Notes under the pieces: model-generated
What the model saw: only the letters and a program-made list of their open reading frames with translations
Database searches by the model: none
Told to the model about the DNA's origin: nothing
In this document: piece after piece, positions 1 to 10,412 of the stretch
How the letters are laid out: each line of letters begins with the position of its first letter
Position numbering within the stretch: position 1 is the stretch's first letter
Program-made: the position numbers and the translations under genes
NCBI GenBank assembly: GCA_963920765.1
Contig: OY987247.1
Coordinates: 17,456,471 to 17,520,470 of the forward strand
DNA length: 64,000 nt
Source of the DNA: Ulota crispa
Taxonomy: Eukaryota; Streptophyta; Bryopsida; Orthotrichales; Orthotrichaceae
Direction of reading: 5' to 3'

Positions 1-735
1 GTTATCGAAAGCAAAGTTGTTGCCAGTGTGCAGAGGCAACTCTAAATGTAAACTACTTGATATTTAGAGTTAGTGGGGTAAAAGTGCAAGTAACACTATT
101 AGTAACATAACACTATTTATCATTACTAGTGTACTTCTCATTCTTCATGGAATCTCACTATCAAAGGTGTAACTATCCATGTATAGTGAGTTTAGTAGTT
201 TTCTTCTAATCCTGCAACCTTCCACCTACTTTTCCACTCCCAAGCAATTGACTTTTGCAACAAACCCTAACCAATGATTTTTGTATTACTTTCTCATTCA
301 GCACAAGGTGGCAACCCAAAGAATCCACTAGACTCTACCAAGGATCAAGAGATCTTAGAGAATTAGTAATGGTGTTTAGCCCCTAAAACGTCTAGCTAGT
401 CACCATGATTGCCCCTCTATGGTGGCACAACAAGTGCCCACCCATTATGATATTGTTTCCGATTATAATATTGTTTCCAAAAGTTGCAAAAAAACAACAA
501 TAGACTATGCCCTCATGAAATTTGTAAGACGTAAGAAGGCAACATGGAACCTAACACCATGTCTATGAATCTTCACACAACTTGGGTTACCTAAAAATAC
601 TAGTGCACTTTGTGAGATTTTTTTGAATATTTTGTTATGACCGTTTTTTGTTGTTACGTCATGTTGGGCATTTAAAGGTTTGTTCCTTGTAGTTTGGAAA
701 AAACCCTCTGAAGAGAAGAAAAACCCGGATGCGTC
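1..735. other. No gene seen
   Basis: AT-rich sequence without a long open frame, splice-consistent exon or RNA gene that I can recognise. It leads into the 24-bp tandem array. Confidence 0.5.
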
Positions 736-737
736 CC

Positions 738-1018
738 AAGGCACCCACCTATTCCCGTTCAATGGCACCCACCTGTTCCCGTTCAATGGCACCCACCTGT
801 TCCCGTTCAATGGCACCCACCTGTTCCCGTTCAATGGCACCCAGTTGTTCCCGTTCAATGTCACCCACCTGTTCCCGTTCAATGGCACACACCTGTTCCC
901 GTTCAATGGCACCCACCTGTTCCCGTTCAATGGCACCCACCTGTTCCCATTCAATGGCACCCATTCAATGACCGTTCAATGGCACCCATTCAATGGCACC
1001 CACCTGTTCCCGTTCAAT
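738..1018. repeat. 24-bp tandem repeat array
   Basis: About nine near-perfect copies of a 24-bp unit (GGCACCCACCTG followed by TTCCCGTTCAAT), then one scrambled unit near 960-990 and one final copy. Because 24 is a multiple of three, several frames stay open on both strands and give repetitive peptides. These are artefacts of the period and not evidence for a gene. Copies differ by single bases, most clearly at 841-870. Confidence 0.95.
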
Positions 1019-1279
1019 TCATGTGGTGTGTAATATATTTCGGTGAAAAAGACCCCCTCAGGGGAAAAAACATATGCGTCAAGGTGGTACGAAATACGGA
1101 GGTGGAGTGTGATTCCAGTGTCCGTTGCTGCCAACTAATGCACAAAACAGTAGCAGGTCCGGAATACATTTTGCTTTGAATGCTAACTCGAGAGCCGCAT
1201 AAGTTCACTGATTAGTGAACCCTGGACATAGAGTTGCTTCCTGTTTGGGATTGAGATTGGGTTTCCCTCCTCGGAAGGA

Positions 1280-1475
1280 AGGAGGGCTGCGCCAGCCGAG
1301 GAAGTAGTGCAAAACCAAGGCGACGCGCGCGAGGCCGGGCAGCAAGCTGCCGGGTGGCCCCGCACCAGAGAAAAATTAGATTAATATCATGGGGGTCGAT
1401 GACCCCCGTATCAGATATTAAACTGATAAGAACAGGTACTACACTTGATCTTAGCCAAAAGGCCGAGAAAGGTAT
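1280..1475 (-). ncRNA. U2: U2 spliceosomal snRNA
   Basis: Read on the minus strand, the RNA starts at 1475 with ATACCTTTCTCGGCC and continues with the nearly invariant 5' third of U2, including the GTGTAGTA branch-point-recognition segment around 1436-1446. A GC-rich stem with loop ATCG (about 1393-1412) corresponds to stem-loop IIa. It is followed by the Sm site AATTTTTCT near 1369-1377, a perfect GGCAGC/GCTGCC hairpin (stem-loop III), and a last stem whose loop carries TTGCACTAC, the U2B''/A' binding loop of stem-loop IV. The 3' end is set by the usual plant length of about 196 nt and may be off by a few bases. U2 pairs with intron branch points in the spliceosome. Stems differ from the Arabidopsis sequence as I recall it but remain paired, which argues for a functional gene. 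Confidence 0.93.
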
Positions 1476-1583
1476 ACTTCTCATGTCCCAACCGGCCCTT
1501 CTTGCACTCACGGGTACTCTCTCCCGCCGCCAAACAGTATGGGGTAAACCGCCAACTCCTCCTCTTAGATTACTCGTACCAAA

Positions 1584-1619
1584 AGAAAATTGCGAAAATT
1601 GCGAAAATTGCGAAAATTG
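1584..1619. repeat. 9-bp tandem repeat upstream of U2
   Basis: Four copies of AAAATTGCG in a row. The array lies about 110-145 bp upstream of the U2 5' end on the U2 coding strand, so it sits within the U2 promoter region. Function unknown. Confidence 0.85.
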
Positions 1620-1679
1620 GTCCATCGATGACGCATCCGTCATGCGTTGCTTCGGCTTCGGAACAGAGCAATGACAAAT

Positions 1680-2473
1680 GAGAGCTTCTGTTGTAAAACT
1701 ATTGATCAGCTTGAACGCGGGTAACCCTATTATCATTTACTTACTGTGATTGGTAGAATTAACCCTCTCCGTGATTGCTGCCGAAAGCTGTAGAGATACC
1801 GGAAGTCCAAATTCTCAACAGTGCCTGTTACCTCAGGCCGCACACAGATCAGTACTAACGGTTATAATACAGAGTATGGACATAAGTTTATCGACATGCA
1901 GATTTCTTGCAGCCTGGATATTCTAAACAACTAAAGTGGAACAGAAGTTAGACAATGCTTTCCGCACAATGCAAGCCGAAGCCATTCCGCTGAAACCTCT
2001 CACATTCACTTAGTTTACAATTTAGAAAGAAAAACTATGATTTCGTTGGCACTTGCCTAGCGACAGCAGGATGGCGTAAGTCTGATGGAAGCGAGCAAGA
2101 GTCAGACGATGGAACACACTCGTCCAATAACATGCACGGTAATACTGTAGCAACAAAACAGCATGCCGTAAAGTTCACTTCCAGCCAGAGGGAGGTGCTT
2201 TGCCACTAAGGAGAAAAAATCACGGTAGTGAAAAAGCATTTCTTTTATACGATTCATTGATGTTACAATTCTTTTGTTGTGATCTACAGAACCCCGCATG
2301 GGTCTACTGACCCCTTGACAAAGTGGCACGTCCAAAAATGATATGGTAAACCTACTAAACCCTCTAAAACCCTAGAAAATTACACTTCACACCTGAGATC
2401 AGCCGGCATGAGCAAATGTACAATGTCGAGGGTAAGCCATGTGAAAGCAGCAGCCTGTAAAAGTGGTCTGGTG
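1680..2473. other. Intergenic between U2 and TIPIN-like gene
   Basis: No open frame of credible length or known RNA was recognised. The part near 2300-2473 lies directly downstream of the TIPIN-like stop codon and should hold its 3' untranslated region. Confidence 0.5.
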
Positions 2474-4144
2474 TTACGGTGGTGCACTAGAGTTGGCCTT
2501 TTCCAATTCGAGCTTGCGAGCAAGGGCTCGCTCGAGAGCTTTCTGCTTGTTGGCCTCCATTCGCGCACGCTGCTCTTCCTTGATTTCCTGCTGGGTCGCT
2601 GCAATTGGCGCTTGCCCGATCACAAGCACAGGCCTCGAAGTGGGTGAATGTCCAGCTTCTGCTTCTGGGACTTGGACTGACGTTTCCTCACGGAGATGCT
2701 CCTCCACCACGTCCACTGGCGGGTCTGCATGATTCTCCTCTTCGTCGCTGTTTGCTTCATGTCTCCTCCCTGGCTCCTCTGCACATCATTGTAAGTAAAC
2801 ACCATCATATCAACGCAGGATAAACATTACCTAAATGTGAATCAACTTCTTTTTCAAGCATCGCACATACTCAACCTCCGTGAGTCGTGCCATGCTCGAT
2901 GAAAAGTCCAAAAACCTTGACTGCAATGATCATTTAGCACATATTATTATGTCAAAATTACTAAAGTTACTATCTTCAAGGTGATATTTGCACATTAGGT
3001 CCCAAATATGAGTTTTGGAAGGGTCAGATTTAGGTTGAAAGTCTAAAAAACCTAGTTATATTGAAAGTATTTCATGTCTTGACAAATGCTGGGCACAATC
3101 ATCAAAAATACTTTGCAAGTTAGTACCTAATTTGTCTGCATGGGTAGTAGTAGCTTGCAAACCATTCTGGATGACAATGTCCTTGATTCAGGCAATTCTC
3201 ATAAGCTGTGAACGGCATCCAAACTGCCAAGAATTGCTGGAACGTTCACTGAACAGAATGGAAAGAGTTGCTTTGCAGTGATGCCATATGAGAAGTAACT
3301 CACCGTCATTTTCAGCAACTGCGTTCATATCTATGGATAGTTTCTCCCCTTTCTCGATTTTCTGACGCAATTCTCTGACGCAAAGCTGCCACACATACGA
3401 CAATTGTTTAGGGTTTAGGAATTTATAGAGACTGATGAAACTTTGATCTTCACTAATTTGGCTCTTCTATTGCAAGTGATCTCTCCAAAGTTCTATACTG
3501 ATCGTCTAAAAAATCCTACATGTGTTGAATTATATTAAGTGAAGCAAACAACACCATCTTTATTAGATTTCAAGACTTTAGAGAGCAATTAAGGGATGAG
3601 CGAAAAGGCAATTGTTGTAGCAAATGGTTGGAAGTACCCGAACACGCTTGCTGGAGCCCACTTTCTCGACCTTCTCCACAAACTGAGAATACGAGAAATA
3701 TGGGAGCAGAGTTTGGTGCCAACGGAGATAAGCTTCCAGCAGGCTCTTGAGGTCCTCGACCTCGTGGCCACGCCCTTTGATGGTGACTTGGCGAGGGATG
3801 TTCTCGAGCACATACCCCAACCCATCGGCGCCCAGCAGCAGATCCGGGGTGAGCTTCGGCATGCGCCGGGGCGGCACCGGCGCCTTCAAGGGCTTCTCCT
3901 TCGCAACGAAGGGCTTCGACGACCCTCCTGCGCCCCAGGGCTCCTTTCTCTTGTACAATCCCTGCGTGCTCCCTTGCCACCTCTGCCCTGCCTGTGCCCC
4001 TGCTGTTGCCACCCCCTTTGGAAACCCCGGTGTTGAAGCTCCGAGAGCTGGAGTCTCGGATGCGGGATGCGACGGACAGTCCCGCGACCAGTGATCTGTC
4101 TTCCCACATTTGTAACACCCTGTCGGATTGGCAGTAGACGCCAT
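2474..4144 (-). CDS. TIPIN/Csm3/Swi3-type replication fork protection protein with CCHC zinc knuckle
   Basis: Three exons on the minus strand: 4144-3638, 3385-3304, 2778-2474, giving 297 aa with in-phase GT-AG junctions. Residues 10-23 form a zinc knuckle (C-X2-C-X4-H-X4-C, CYKCGKTDHWSRDC). A Gly/Pro/Lys-rich linker follows. From about residue 95 to 185 comes the Swi3 domain, starting PKLTPDLLLGADGLGYVL and including the KGRGHEVEDLKSLLEAY helix and FVEKVEKVGSSKRVR. The C-terminal part is acidic and ends in an EEQRARMEANKQKALERA helix. Knuckle plus Swi3 is the arrangement of plant TIPIN homologues. In other eukaryotes TIPIN binds Timeless/Tof1 and stabilises stalled replication forks; the same nuclear role is inferred here. 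ATG 4144 is chosen because it immediately precedes the knuckle; an upstream in-frame TTG is not needed. Confidence 0.85.
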
Positions 4145-4509
4145 TCTTCTCAAAAACGGCTACAAATTCTTCACAGCCTTGTTCAGAATCAAGATCAAAG
4201 GAGAACGCTGCGAGACATGGAAACAGGGTAAATTTCAAACTCAGAGAGTAAGCCACATCTTGTTTCAATGAACCTCACGAAATGCTGCTCAATCGCAGCA
4301 AGGTCTGCACTACTCTATTGAATCTGTGCAGAAAAATTGGGATGAAAACTTCAGAACAGAGAATTAACAACAGCAGCAGTGTAGCAATCTCTTTGAGGAA
4401 TGCGAGCGCCACTGGAACGACAGACTGAGGTTCATACTGTGTTTCCCGCCTTTTGCTAGGGCGGGAGACAGCGTGGCTGAATGGGCGGACCCGCCAACTA
4501 TAAAACGTC

Positions 4510-4775
4510 TCTTTGGGCTCACCATGGTTGAAACCCTCAGTGCTGTCCATGGTTGATACCCTTTTTTCTGACCCTGTTTGATACCCTCTGTGCTGACCAT
4601 GGTTGATACCCTTTGTGCTGACCATGGCTGATACCCTTTGTTGCTCACCATGATTTATACCCTCAGTGCTGGCCATGGTTGATACCCTTTGTGCAGGTCA
4701 TGATTGATACCCTTTTGCAGGCCATGGTTGATACCCTTTATCTTGACCATGGTTGATACCCTTTGTGGTTGATAC
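4510..4775. repeat. 25-bp tandem repeat, about ten diverged copies
   Basis: Copies of CCATGGTTGATACCCTTTGT plus about five variable bases, at a period of 24-26 bp. Most copies contain an NcoI-like CCATGG. It lies about 370 bp upstream of the TIPIN-like start codon and could affect its promoter. Open frames through it are repeat artefacts. Confidence 0.9.
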
Positions 4776-4967
4776 CATGTATCTGGCCCATATGCCCCTT
4801 GTTTGAACCTCATGTATCGGTGCTTGGACGCTGCTAGAAGGATTTCCTTCGGAACATTATGGTATAGAAGTTCTCTTACTACAGAATTCAAAAGCATATG
4901 AATGGATGAAAATTTTAGCATGCGAACGACTTATGTTGGTTCAAGTTTTGGAGTTAGACGCTTTGCC

Positions 4968-6022
4968 TTAATCCCCAAAGGTCTACTACTTGGATATTCC
5001 ATGTTCCCAAATTTTTTAAACTTTGCATTGATTTCTATAAACTAAAATTATAAAATAGGCATTTTTAGAGCACCAAAAGAAGTCCAGTTGAGCTCAAAGT
5101 TAAATTCGACTGGAAACTTGTTTGACGAGGTGGATGCAAAATATGTGGAATAGAGTTATAGTAATTAACCTAAAGGACCAAGCAGCGTATTCACCAAAAA
5201 CTCTCCAAAATTGACATTTTGAGAGCATCAATCAAATTTGAAAACAAAAACATGTCTATGCATGTGTAATCATAGGATCTTGCAGTAGGATATTCTTAGA
5301 AGATTTGGAAAAAAATTTAGAATTTTTTAGTTCATGGATTGGAAGACAGAATGGTTTGTATATTCAAAAACATCTTGTCAAAATTTAGGCAGTTACTCTT
5401 TAGAAGGTGAATTTTCAAATGAAAAAAGGCCGTGTGGGTGGGGCTTCTTTAGTTTTCTTACTCCACTTGAGTAGGGTACATGTCAAAAAAATTCAAATCA
5501 TTTGGAATTATACAACATATGGGAAAATTATAGTAAGTAAAATGAAGTAGAAAATTATTCAAAACACTAAATTGTTAAGAATTTAATTATGGAAATGAAA
5601 AATGCTAGTCCTAATGGTTGTAATGTTGTAGAAAACAATTTACATCTTTTGGCTTTTTTTTCCCTGAAATAATGGAAATTGAGTAAATTAAAGAACTCCA
5701 AAATTTATTCTAGAATAGAGAATCCATAATTGCCGGTAAAAAAAACTCCTCATAACTTTCATGTCATTCATCAAAATGGAATGATTCAAAGCTTTCCACA
5801 TTCACAAAAAGCTCCTTAACCAAATATGCTGAAGATAAAAAACAACATATTAGGCCATATCTTCTTATTCATAACTCCAAATATCATGAAATTTAGTGCA
5901 TATGAAAGATAAACCTTGTTCCCATATTCCCTAAAATATGAAAATTTCCAATTACAAGTACCAGCCCAAAATTGCTATGTTGCGTAAAAAGGGGGGAGGG
6001 GGCTTGGTCCCGTAGGGGTTAA
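4968..6022. mobile_element. TTAA-bounded fold-back element, long diverged copy
   Basis: The left end reads TTAATCCCCAAAGGTC and the right end, reversed, reads TTAACCCCTACGGGACC. The interior near 5750-5830 (cataactttcat..., ...cacattcacaaaaagct) resembles the interior of the copy at 30411-31363 near 31040-31100, which supports common origin. No coding capacity is visible. Ends are more diverged than in other copies. Confidence 0.6.
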
Positions 6023-6247
6023 GGTTTAAACATTTGTCAAAAGGTATCTTCCTTTTTGATGGCAAACCTTTTTCGATTTGCTGATTAAAGCATCTCTTCA
6101 CAATATGCATAGTCGTCCATTCATCTTCATTAATGTTTTTGTCATAGTTGTGCTACTTTGAAGAAAAAAGAGTTATGAACATTCCAATTTTCAATGTTGA
6201 TTTTGTCTCTTGTATAGTTAAAACTATATTTAGCCTTGTGAAAAAGA

Positions 6248-6660
6248 GGGAACAACTAGGGAGACACCCCTAGTTGCTAGGGAGACACCCTCAGTTGTTA
6301 GGGAAACACCTCTTGTAGTCCAACCTATTAAATTTGAGATTATTATTATGTGGAAATATGAAATAAAATCAAAACAATATTTTAGCACACATTTGTATCT
6401 GCAAGCGCTGTAAACATACAATAAATATGTCTTATTTGTGATATGGTCAAGAGTTAAACTTACAAACAAAGGGAATGACTAGTTTTAACTCTTGACCATG
6501 TCACAAATGAGATATATTTGTTATGTTTGCAGTGCTTACAGATGTAGAAGTGCCCTAAAATATTGCTTTGATTTTGTTTTGTAATAATAATCTCAAATTT
6601 AATAGGTTGGGCTATAGGGGTGTCTCCCTAGCAACTGGGGATGTCTCCCTAGTCATTCCC
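6248..6660. mobile_element. Fold-back MITE (GGGACACC family), copy 1
   Basis: Nearly the whole element is an inverted repeat with arms of about 200 bp. The left end GGGAACAACTAGGGAGACAC pairs with the right end (reversed GGGAATGACTAGGGAGACAT). Arms carry TTAAATTTGAGATTATTATT and a stretch with 'tcatttgtgacatggtcaagagtt'. The same internal sequence recurs in the element at 40572-40952, so this is a repeated family and not a chance hairpin. Confidence 0.88.
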
Positions 6661-6836
6661 CAAAACTATGGCAAAGTAGCTACAGAGCTTTGCTAGAAAC
6701 AACATAGATTCACTTGTCAATTGGTGAAAACAAATATAGTAGGGTTTTCCTAAGAAGAGCTTTCAAGTGCAAAGCCATGGAAACTTTGCCTGCTTCCAAG
6801 TTTCATGGAACTTGTGGCTTGTGGTTAGCCTTTAGC

Positions 6837-7355
6837 TTAGGGCATCTACAATGCACCCGGCAACATGCCCGGTACATTATGTCTGGTCCATTAATAGGCA
6901 ATAAATTTTAACATAACTTTTTAATGATTTGAAGGGCATTGAAAATGTTATGGTGAAAATACAATAAAACCTAGGTTTGGACATTCACTGATTTAGACAA
7001 ATCTCAGCAAATGTTAGCTAACATTCAATAAATTTAGAGGTCTCTTCAAATCAAGCTTAGGAAAGGGAAATTTAGCCAAGGGGACAATACAATGACATCC
7101 CAATACCGTCCCTTTGGCTAAATTTCTCTTTTTTAGGCTTGATTTGGAGAGACCTCTAAATCTTTTAGAAGTTAGCTAACATTTGATGGGATGTATCTAA
7201 ATTAGTGAATGTTCAAACCCAAAATTTATTATGTTTTCACTATAATATTTTTAATACCCTTCAAATCATAAAAAAGTTATGTTAAAGTTTATTGTTTATT
7301 AAAAACCACATATAATATATTGGGCTTATTGTTGGGTGCGTTGCAAATGCCCTTA
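6837..7355. mobile_element. Large fold-back element (GAGGTCTCT core family), copy 1
   Basis: Inverted repeat with arms of about 250 bp. The outer ends are TTAGGGCATCTACAATGCACC on the left and the reversed match CTAAGGGCATTTGCAACGCACC on the right. The centre has AGAGGTCTCTTCAAATCAAGC facing GCTTGATTTGGAGAGACCTC. The core recurs in the elements at 45911-46328 and 57020-57420. No protein coding seen. Confidence 0.85.
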
Positions 7356-8051
7356 GAGCGTCTCTTGCCATTTGCCAAATGTTCAAGCCCTAGTGCTTTT
7401 TGGATGAAAAGCACCTAATTTTAGTGGTGTTGGCCTTTGCATTTGTCTTCCCCTTTCAAATAAGCCATATTTGAAGGGGGCCTCTAAACTCTTTACAAGC
7501 TATATTTTATGGTGATCATAACTTCCTTTATTGCTTTTGGAAATTCTTTGACTTTTTATTGCTTTTGAAAATTCTTTGACTTATGATAAGTTGGCACTAT
7601 ACTTAACAAGTTGCAATACTAGAGATACAAGTGGCCATTCCCTCTAAAACAAATAAAGAAAAATTGGAGAGACCTGGACATTTGGTGGGTCGCAAGAGAT
7701 GCTCTTCACACCACAGAAATCGAGAACACATCATCACCGAAATGTTCAGCACGGAGTTGGACTTTACGAGAAAGCTAAGTCGGTGGGCCTTCAGTGTTGA
7801 CATTGCGCTCATGACCATCAGAGTTGGATCCATAAACTGTACTTTTTTTGTGTTTGACTACTCCTTGCACGAGCTCTTGACCTTTGTGGATTTGCAGTGT
7901 TTTAGGATTTTATCTGTATCGCAGAAAGTCCGTAGCTGATAATGTTGGAGGAAGGCAATTCTGGCTGGAAGTAAGCTTAGGCTGGGGTTGTCGTTCGCTT
8001 TCGAATTGTCGCTTGACAGACATGTGCAGGGTTGTAGTATTTGAGAACACA

Positions 8052-8560
8052 GTGCCGTCTCATTCTTCAACAGGCACGCGGTCAGAGATTTGATTCTCCT
8101 CCCACTGCTTGGGAGCTTACTGTTTCATATTCTATTTCACTCTCCCTATGGGAGTTCTTTTCACCTTTCCCTCACGGTACTACTTTGCTATTGGTCATCT
8201 AGGAGCATTTAGGGCCAGTTTCCATGGGATTGGAGGGTCCAATTTAGACATTCAGCCTTTGATTCTGTAAAAGTCAAACTACATCATTGGAGGCTCTGGA
8301 CCCAAAATTAAAGATTGCTTTTTGAACACTACTCATTCTAAACGTTTCAAGATTTTTTCTTTGTTATGCCCATGTGAATTTGGATGGGCCTCCAGTTCCA
8401 ACCCCCCATGGAAACTGGCTCTTAGCCTTACAAGGTGATCCTTGTTGATTCACTTGGGATTCCACGTGCTCCATGCTACTTGGGTTAGAGCATAAACTAG
8501 TGATGCTTTTGGCTACTTGACTCTCACCATCTATGGTGCAGAATTCAACTATTTTGAGCA
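8052..8560 (-). pseudogene. Fragment of plastid 23S rRNA (nuclear plastid DNA), interrupted by a MITE
   Basis: Two blocks, 8052-8213 and 8422-8560, read on the minus strand as contiguous plastid 23S rRNA sequence. Recognisable stretches are GTACCGTGAGGGAAAGGTGA, AAACAGTAAGCTCCCAAGCA and CTGACCGCGTGCCTGTTGAA. The GTAAGCTCCCAAGCAGTGGGAGGAG version, with this wording, is typical of chloroplast 23S and unlike mitochondrial 26S. The blocks are separated by an inverted-repeat element at 8214-8421 flanked by TTA. Many point differences show it is old and not a functional rRNA gene. Another element begins at about 8559, so the original insertion may have been longer. Confidence 0.9.
8211..8424. mobile_element. 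Tourist-like MITE with TTA duplication inside the plastid rRNA fragment
   Basis: Terminal inverted repeats GGGCCAGTTTCCATGGG (from 8214) and the reversed match GAGCCAGTTTCCATGGG (ending 8421). The flanking TTA occurs at 8211-8213 and 8422-8424. Removing the element and one TTA restores continuous 23S rRNA sequence, which fixes both boundaries. A TTA duplication fits the PIF/Harbinger (Tourist) group. Confidence 0.88.
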
Positions 8561-8797
8561 CCATATTAAGTAATTTGAGAAAAAGGGTATTTTTTGGGAC
8601 TTTTGAAAGTTTTAGGTGATCACCTAGAACTGAGCTCCAACATTTTTTTGATACATGTATCCTCACTTGAGAGGAGAAATTTGTGAGGGAAAAAATCTTA
8701 ATGGCTCAAACTAAATCTGATACCCTCAAATCTGATTTAAGGTGACTTTTTGGGTTCTAGGTGGAGTACATTTTTCCCAGATTACTTAATATGGTGT
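8559..8797. mobile_element. Inverted-repeat element (CCATATT...TTTGGGAA family), copy 1
   Basis: Ends GCACCATATTAAGTAATTTG and the reversed right end AACACCATATTAAGTAATCTG match. The interior contains 'gggacttttgaaagttttaggtgatca' and 'gatttaaggt'. Related copies lie at 11107-11355, 13309-14068 and 24781-25044. Confidence 0.8.
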
Positions 8798-8799
8798 TT

Positions 8800-10412
8800 T
8801 TGCCTAAGTGCGTCAGGGAGGGACATCCCCTCATGCCCCCCATTGGCAGTGCAGTAGCCCCATGGACTTACGGATCCGTCAAATGTGATTGCCACTGTTC
8901 AGAATGACTTTTATGAATGTGCATTTGCAATCGCAAGAAGCATCATGTAAGGAAGAAATCTATATAAAAAAACACAATAGGTTTCTTTGTGAGTTTTGCT
9001 GACATGTCATTGAATGATTAGTTCTAAAGGCTCAGGTGTATTTCCAAACAAGGGTAATAGTAATAATTTGCCTCCTATTTTTTGTTGTTCAATTGTATCC
9101 TCCTTCTAAGTTCTAGATTAAAGTAAGATCTTTGAATTTAAAAATGAATTCAAATTTCTCAAATTCAATCTCCTGATGGTATATGTATAAACTCTCACAT
9201 TTTTTGGCGAGTGAAAAAACAATACTTTTCCACCTTGGCCCCCACATCAACCTGTGTGTAGTAAATTGAGGCCCATTCTCACTAGATAGTTGGATGTGTT
9301 TGGGTGAGAATCTTTTTGTTCTTCCTTGACGTGAATCCACCAACATGGCTTTGAAATGAGTCTTTCAAACATATTTAGAATGAGTCAATCAATCATGTTC
9401 TCTCATATGATGATATGATACATTCCCCCATTACAAGCAACTAATGAGAAGGTTCTATATATATGACCTCAAAAGGTGGTGAATAATGAGATGGGACTTT
9501 CTTGGTGGTGAGGTTTTGAAACTTTCTAATACTTTTAGTTTTTGTATATTTTTATTCATATACATTCTTCTCACGCATCTTACCAATGAAAATAAGGTTC
9601 CTTGTGACTCATGTAGAACAGTGTTCACAGCTGACTGAACTGCTGGTGATGGTGCCAGTGAGAATGGGGGAGCCGCCTTCGGAGGGCTAAGGGCTCTGAA
9701 ACTTACGACTGACGACCATGCTCACCATCGCCCACGCAAGACTTTTGCGGGCTCGGAATCTCGGAACTCGGATGCTGTGTGCGGGGAAATTTTGAGCTTC
9801 GTTGGCCAAAAAAAATCCTACATTTCCCATTTTCAGCCGATTTTTTTACTGCTTGCATTAAAATTCCTAAAAATTTAGTCGTTTTTTAGACTGTTGAAAC
9901 TTCAACCTCTTTTTTTTGCATTTCATTCGGCTGACTCTAATTGTTCTTTGGCTCTCCCCGTACATTGCTCGAACTCCCTCGGCCAGAAGAGTCGTACAGA
10001 AGAGTCGTACTTTGTAGTAAAGAGTAGCTAGTAGATAGATATGCTGGTTTGTTAGACTCTCGTGAAGCTCAGTAGTGTTTCCAAGTCGACGTCCACTTGT
10101 CAATTGATAGCCATTCGGAATCCTATGACGACGTTGTGACCTCGGATTAAGAAGAGCTTTGCACTGTTAGTGTTTTATCGTTACTCTGTACTAGCCTTCG
10201 TGTGGCCTTCTCACCAGCTTAATCTCCGATGATCCTTAAGTGACACGGTGACACCGTATTCCACTATTCCAGAGTCCCCTTTTTCCAGAGCTCAAACTGT
10301 CAGTGCGAGAATATTAGAAGAGCAAAGTTGTTTGTAGCTAGATAAGTTTCACTATGATGTACTAGCTAGTGCCCAATTGCTGTCAACCCTGTGTTGATAG
10401 CAGGCTGCAGTG
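8800..10412. other. Intergenic, receptor-kinase promoter region
   Basis: No gene recognised. The part next to the receptor kinase (about 9600-10412) has a more balanced base composition than the surrounding sequence and should contain the promoter and 5' leader of that gene. I could not fix a TATA box or transcription start. Confidence 0.45.

Noticed and set aside
505-1033. Repetitive open frames on both strands over the 24-bp array
   Set aside because: They arise because the repeat period is a multiple of three. No start context, domain or splice evidence supports a protein.
3570-4268. Second minus-strand frame of 232 codons over the TIPIN-like first exon
   Set aside because: It overlaps the zinc-knuckle/Swi3 frame in another phase and shows no domain.
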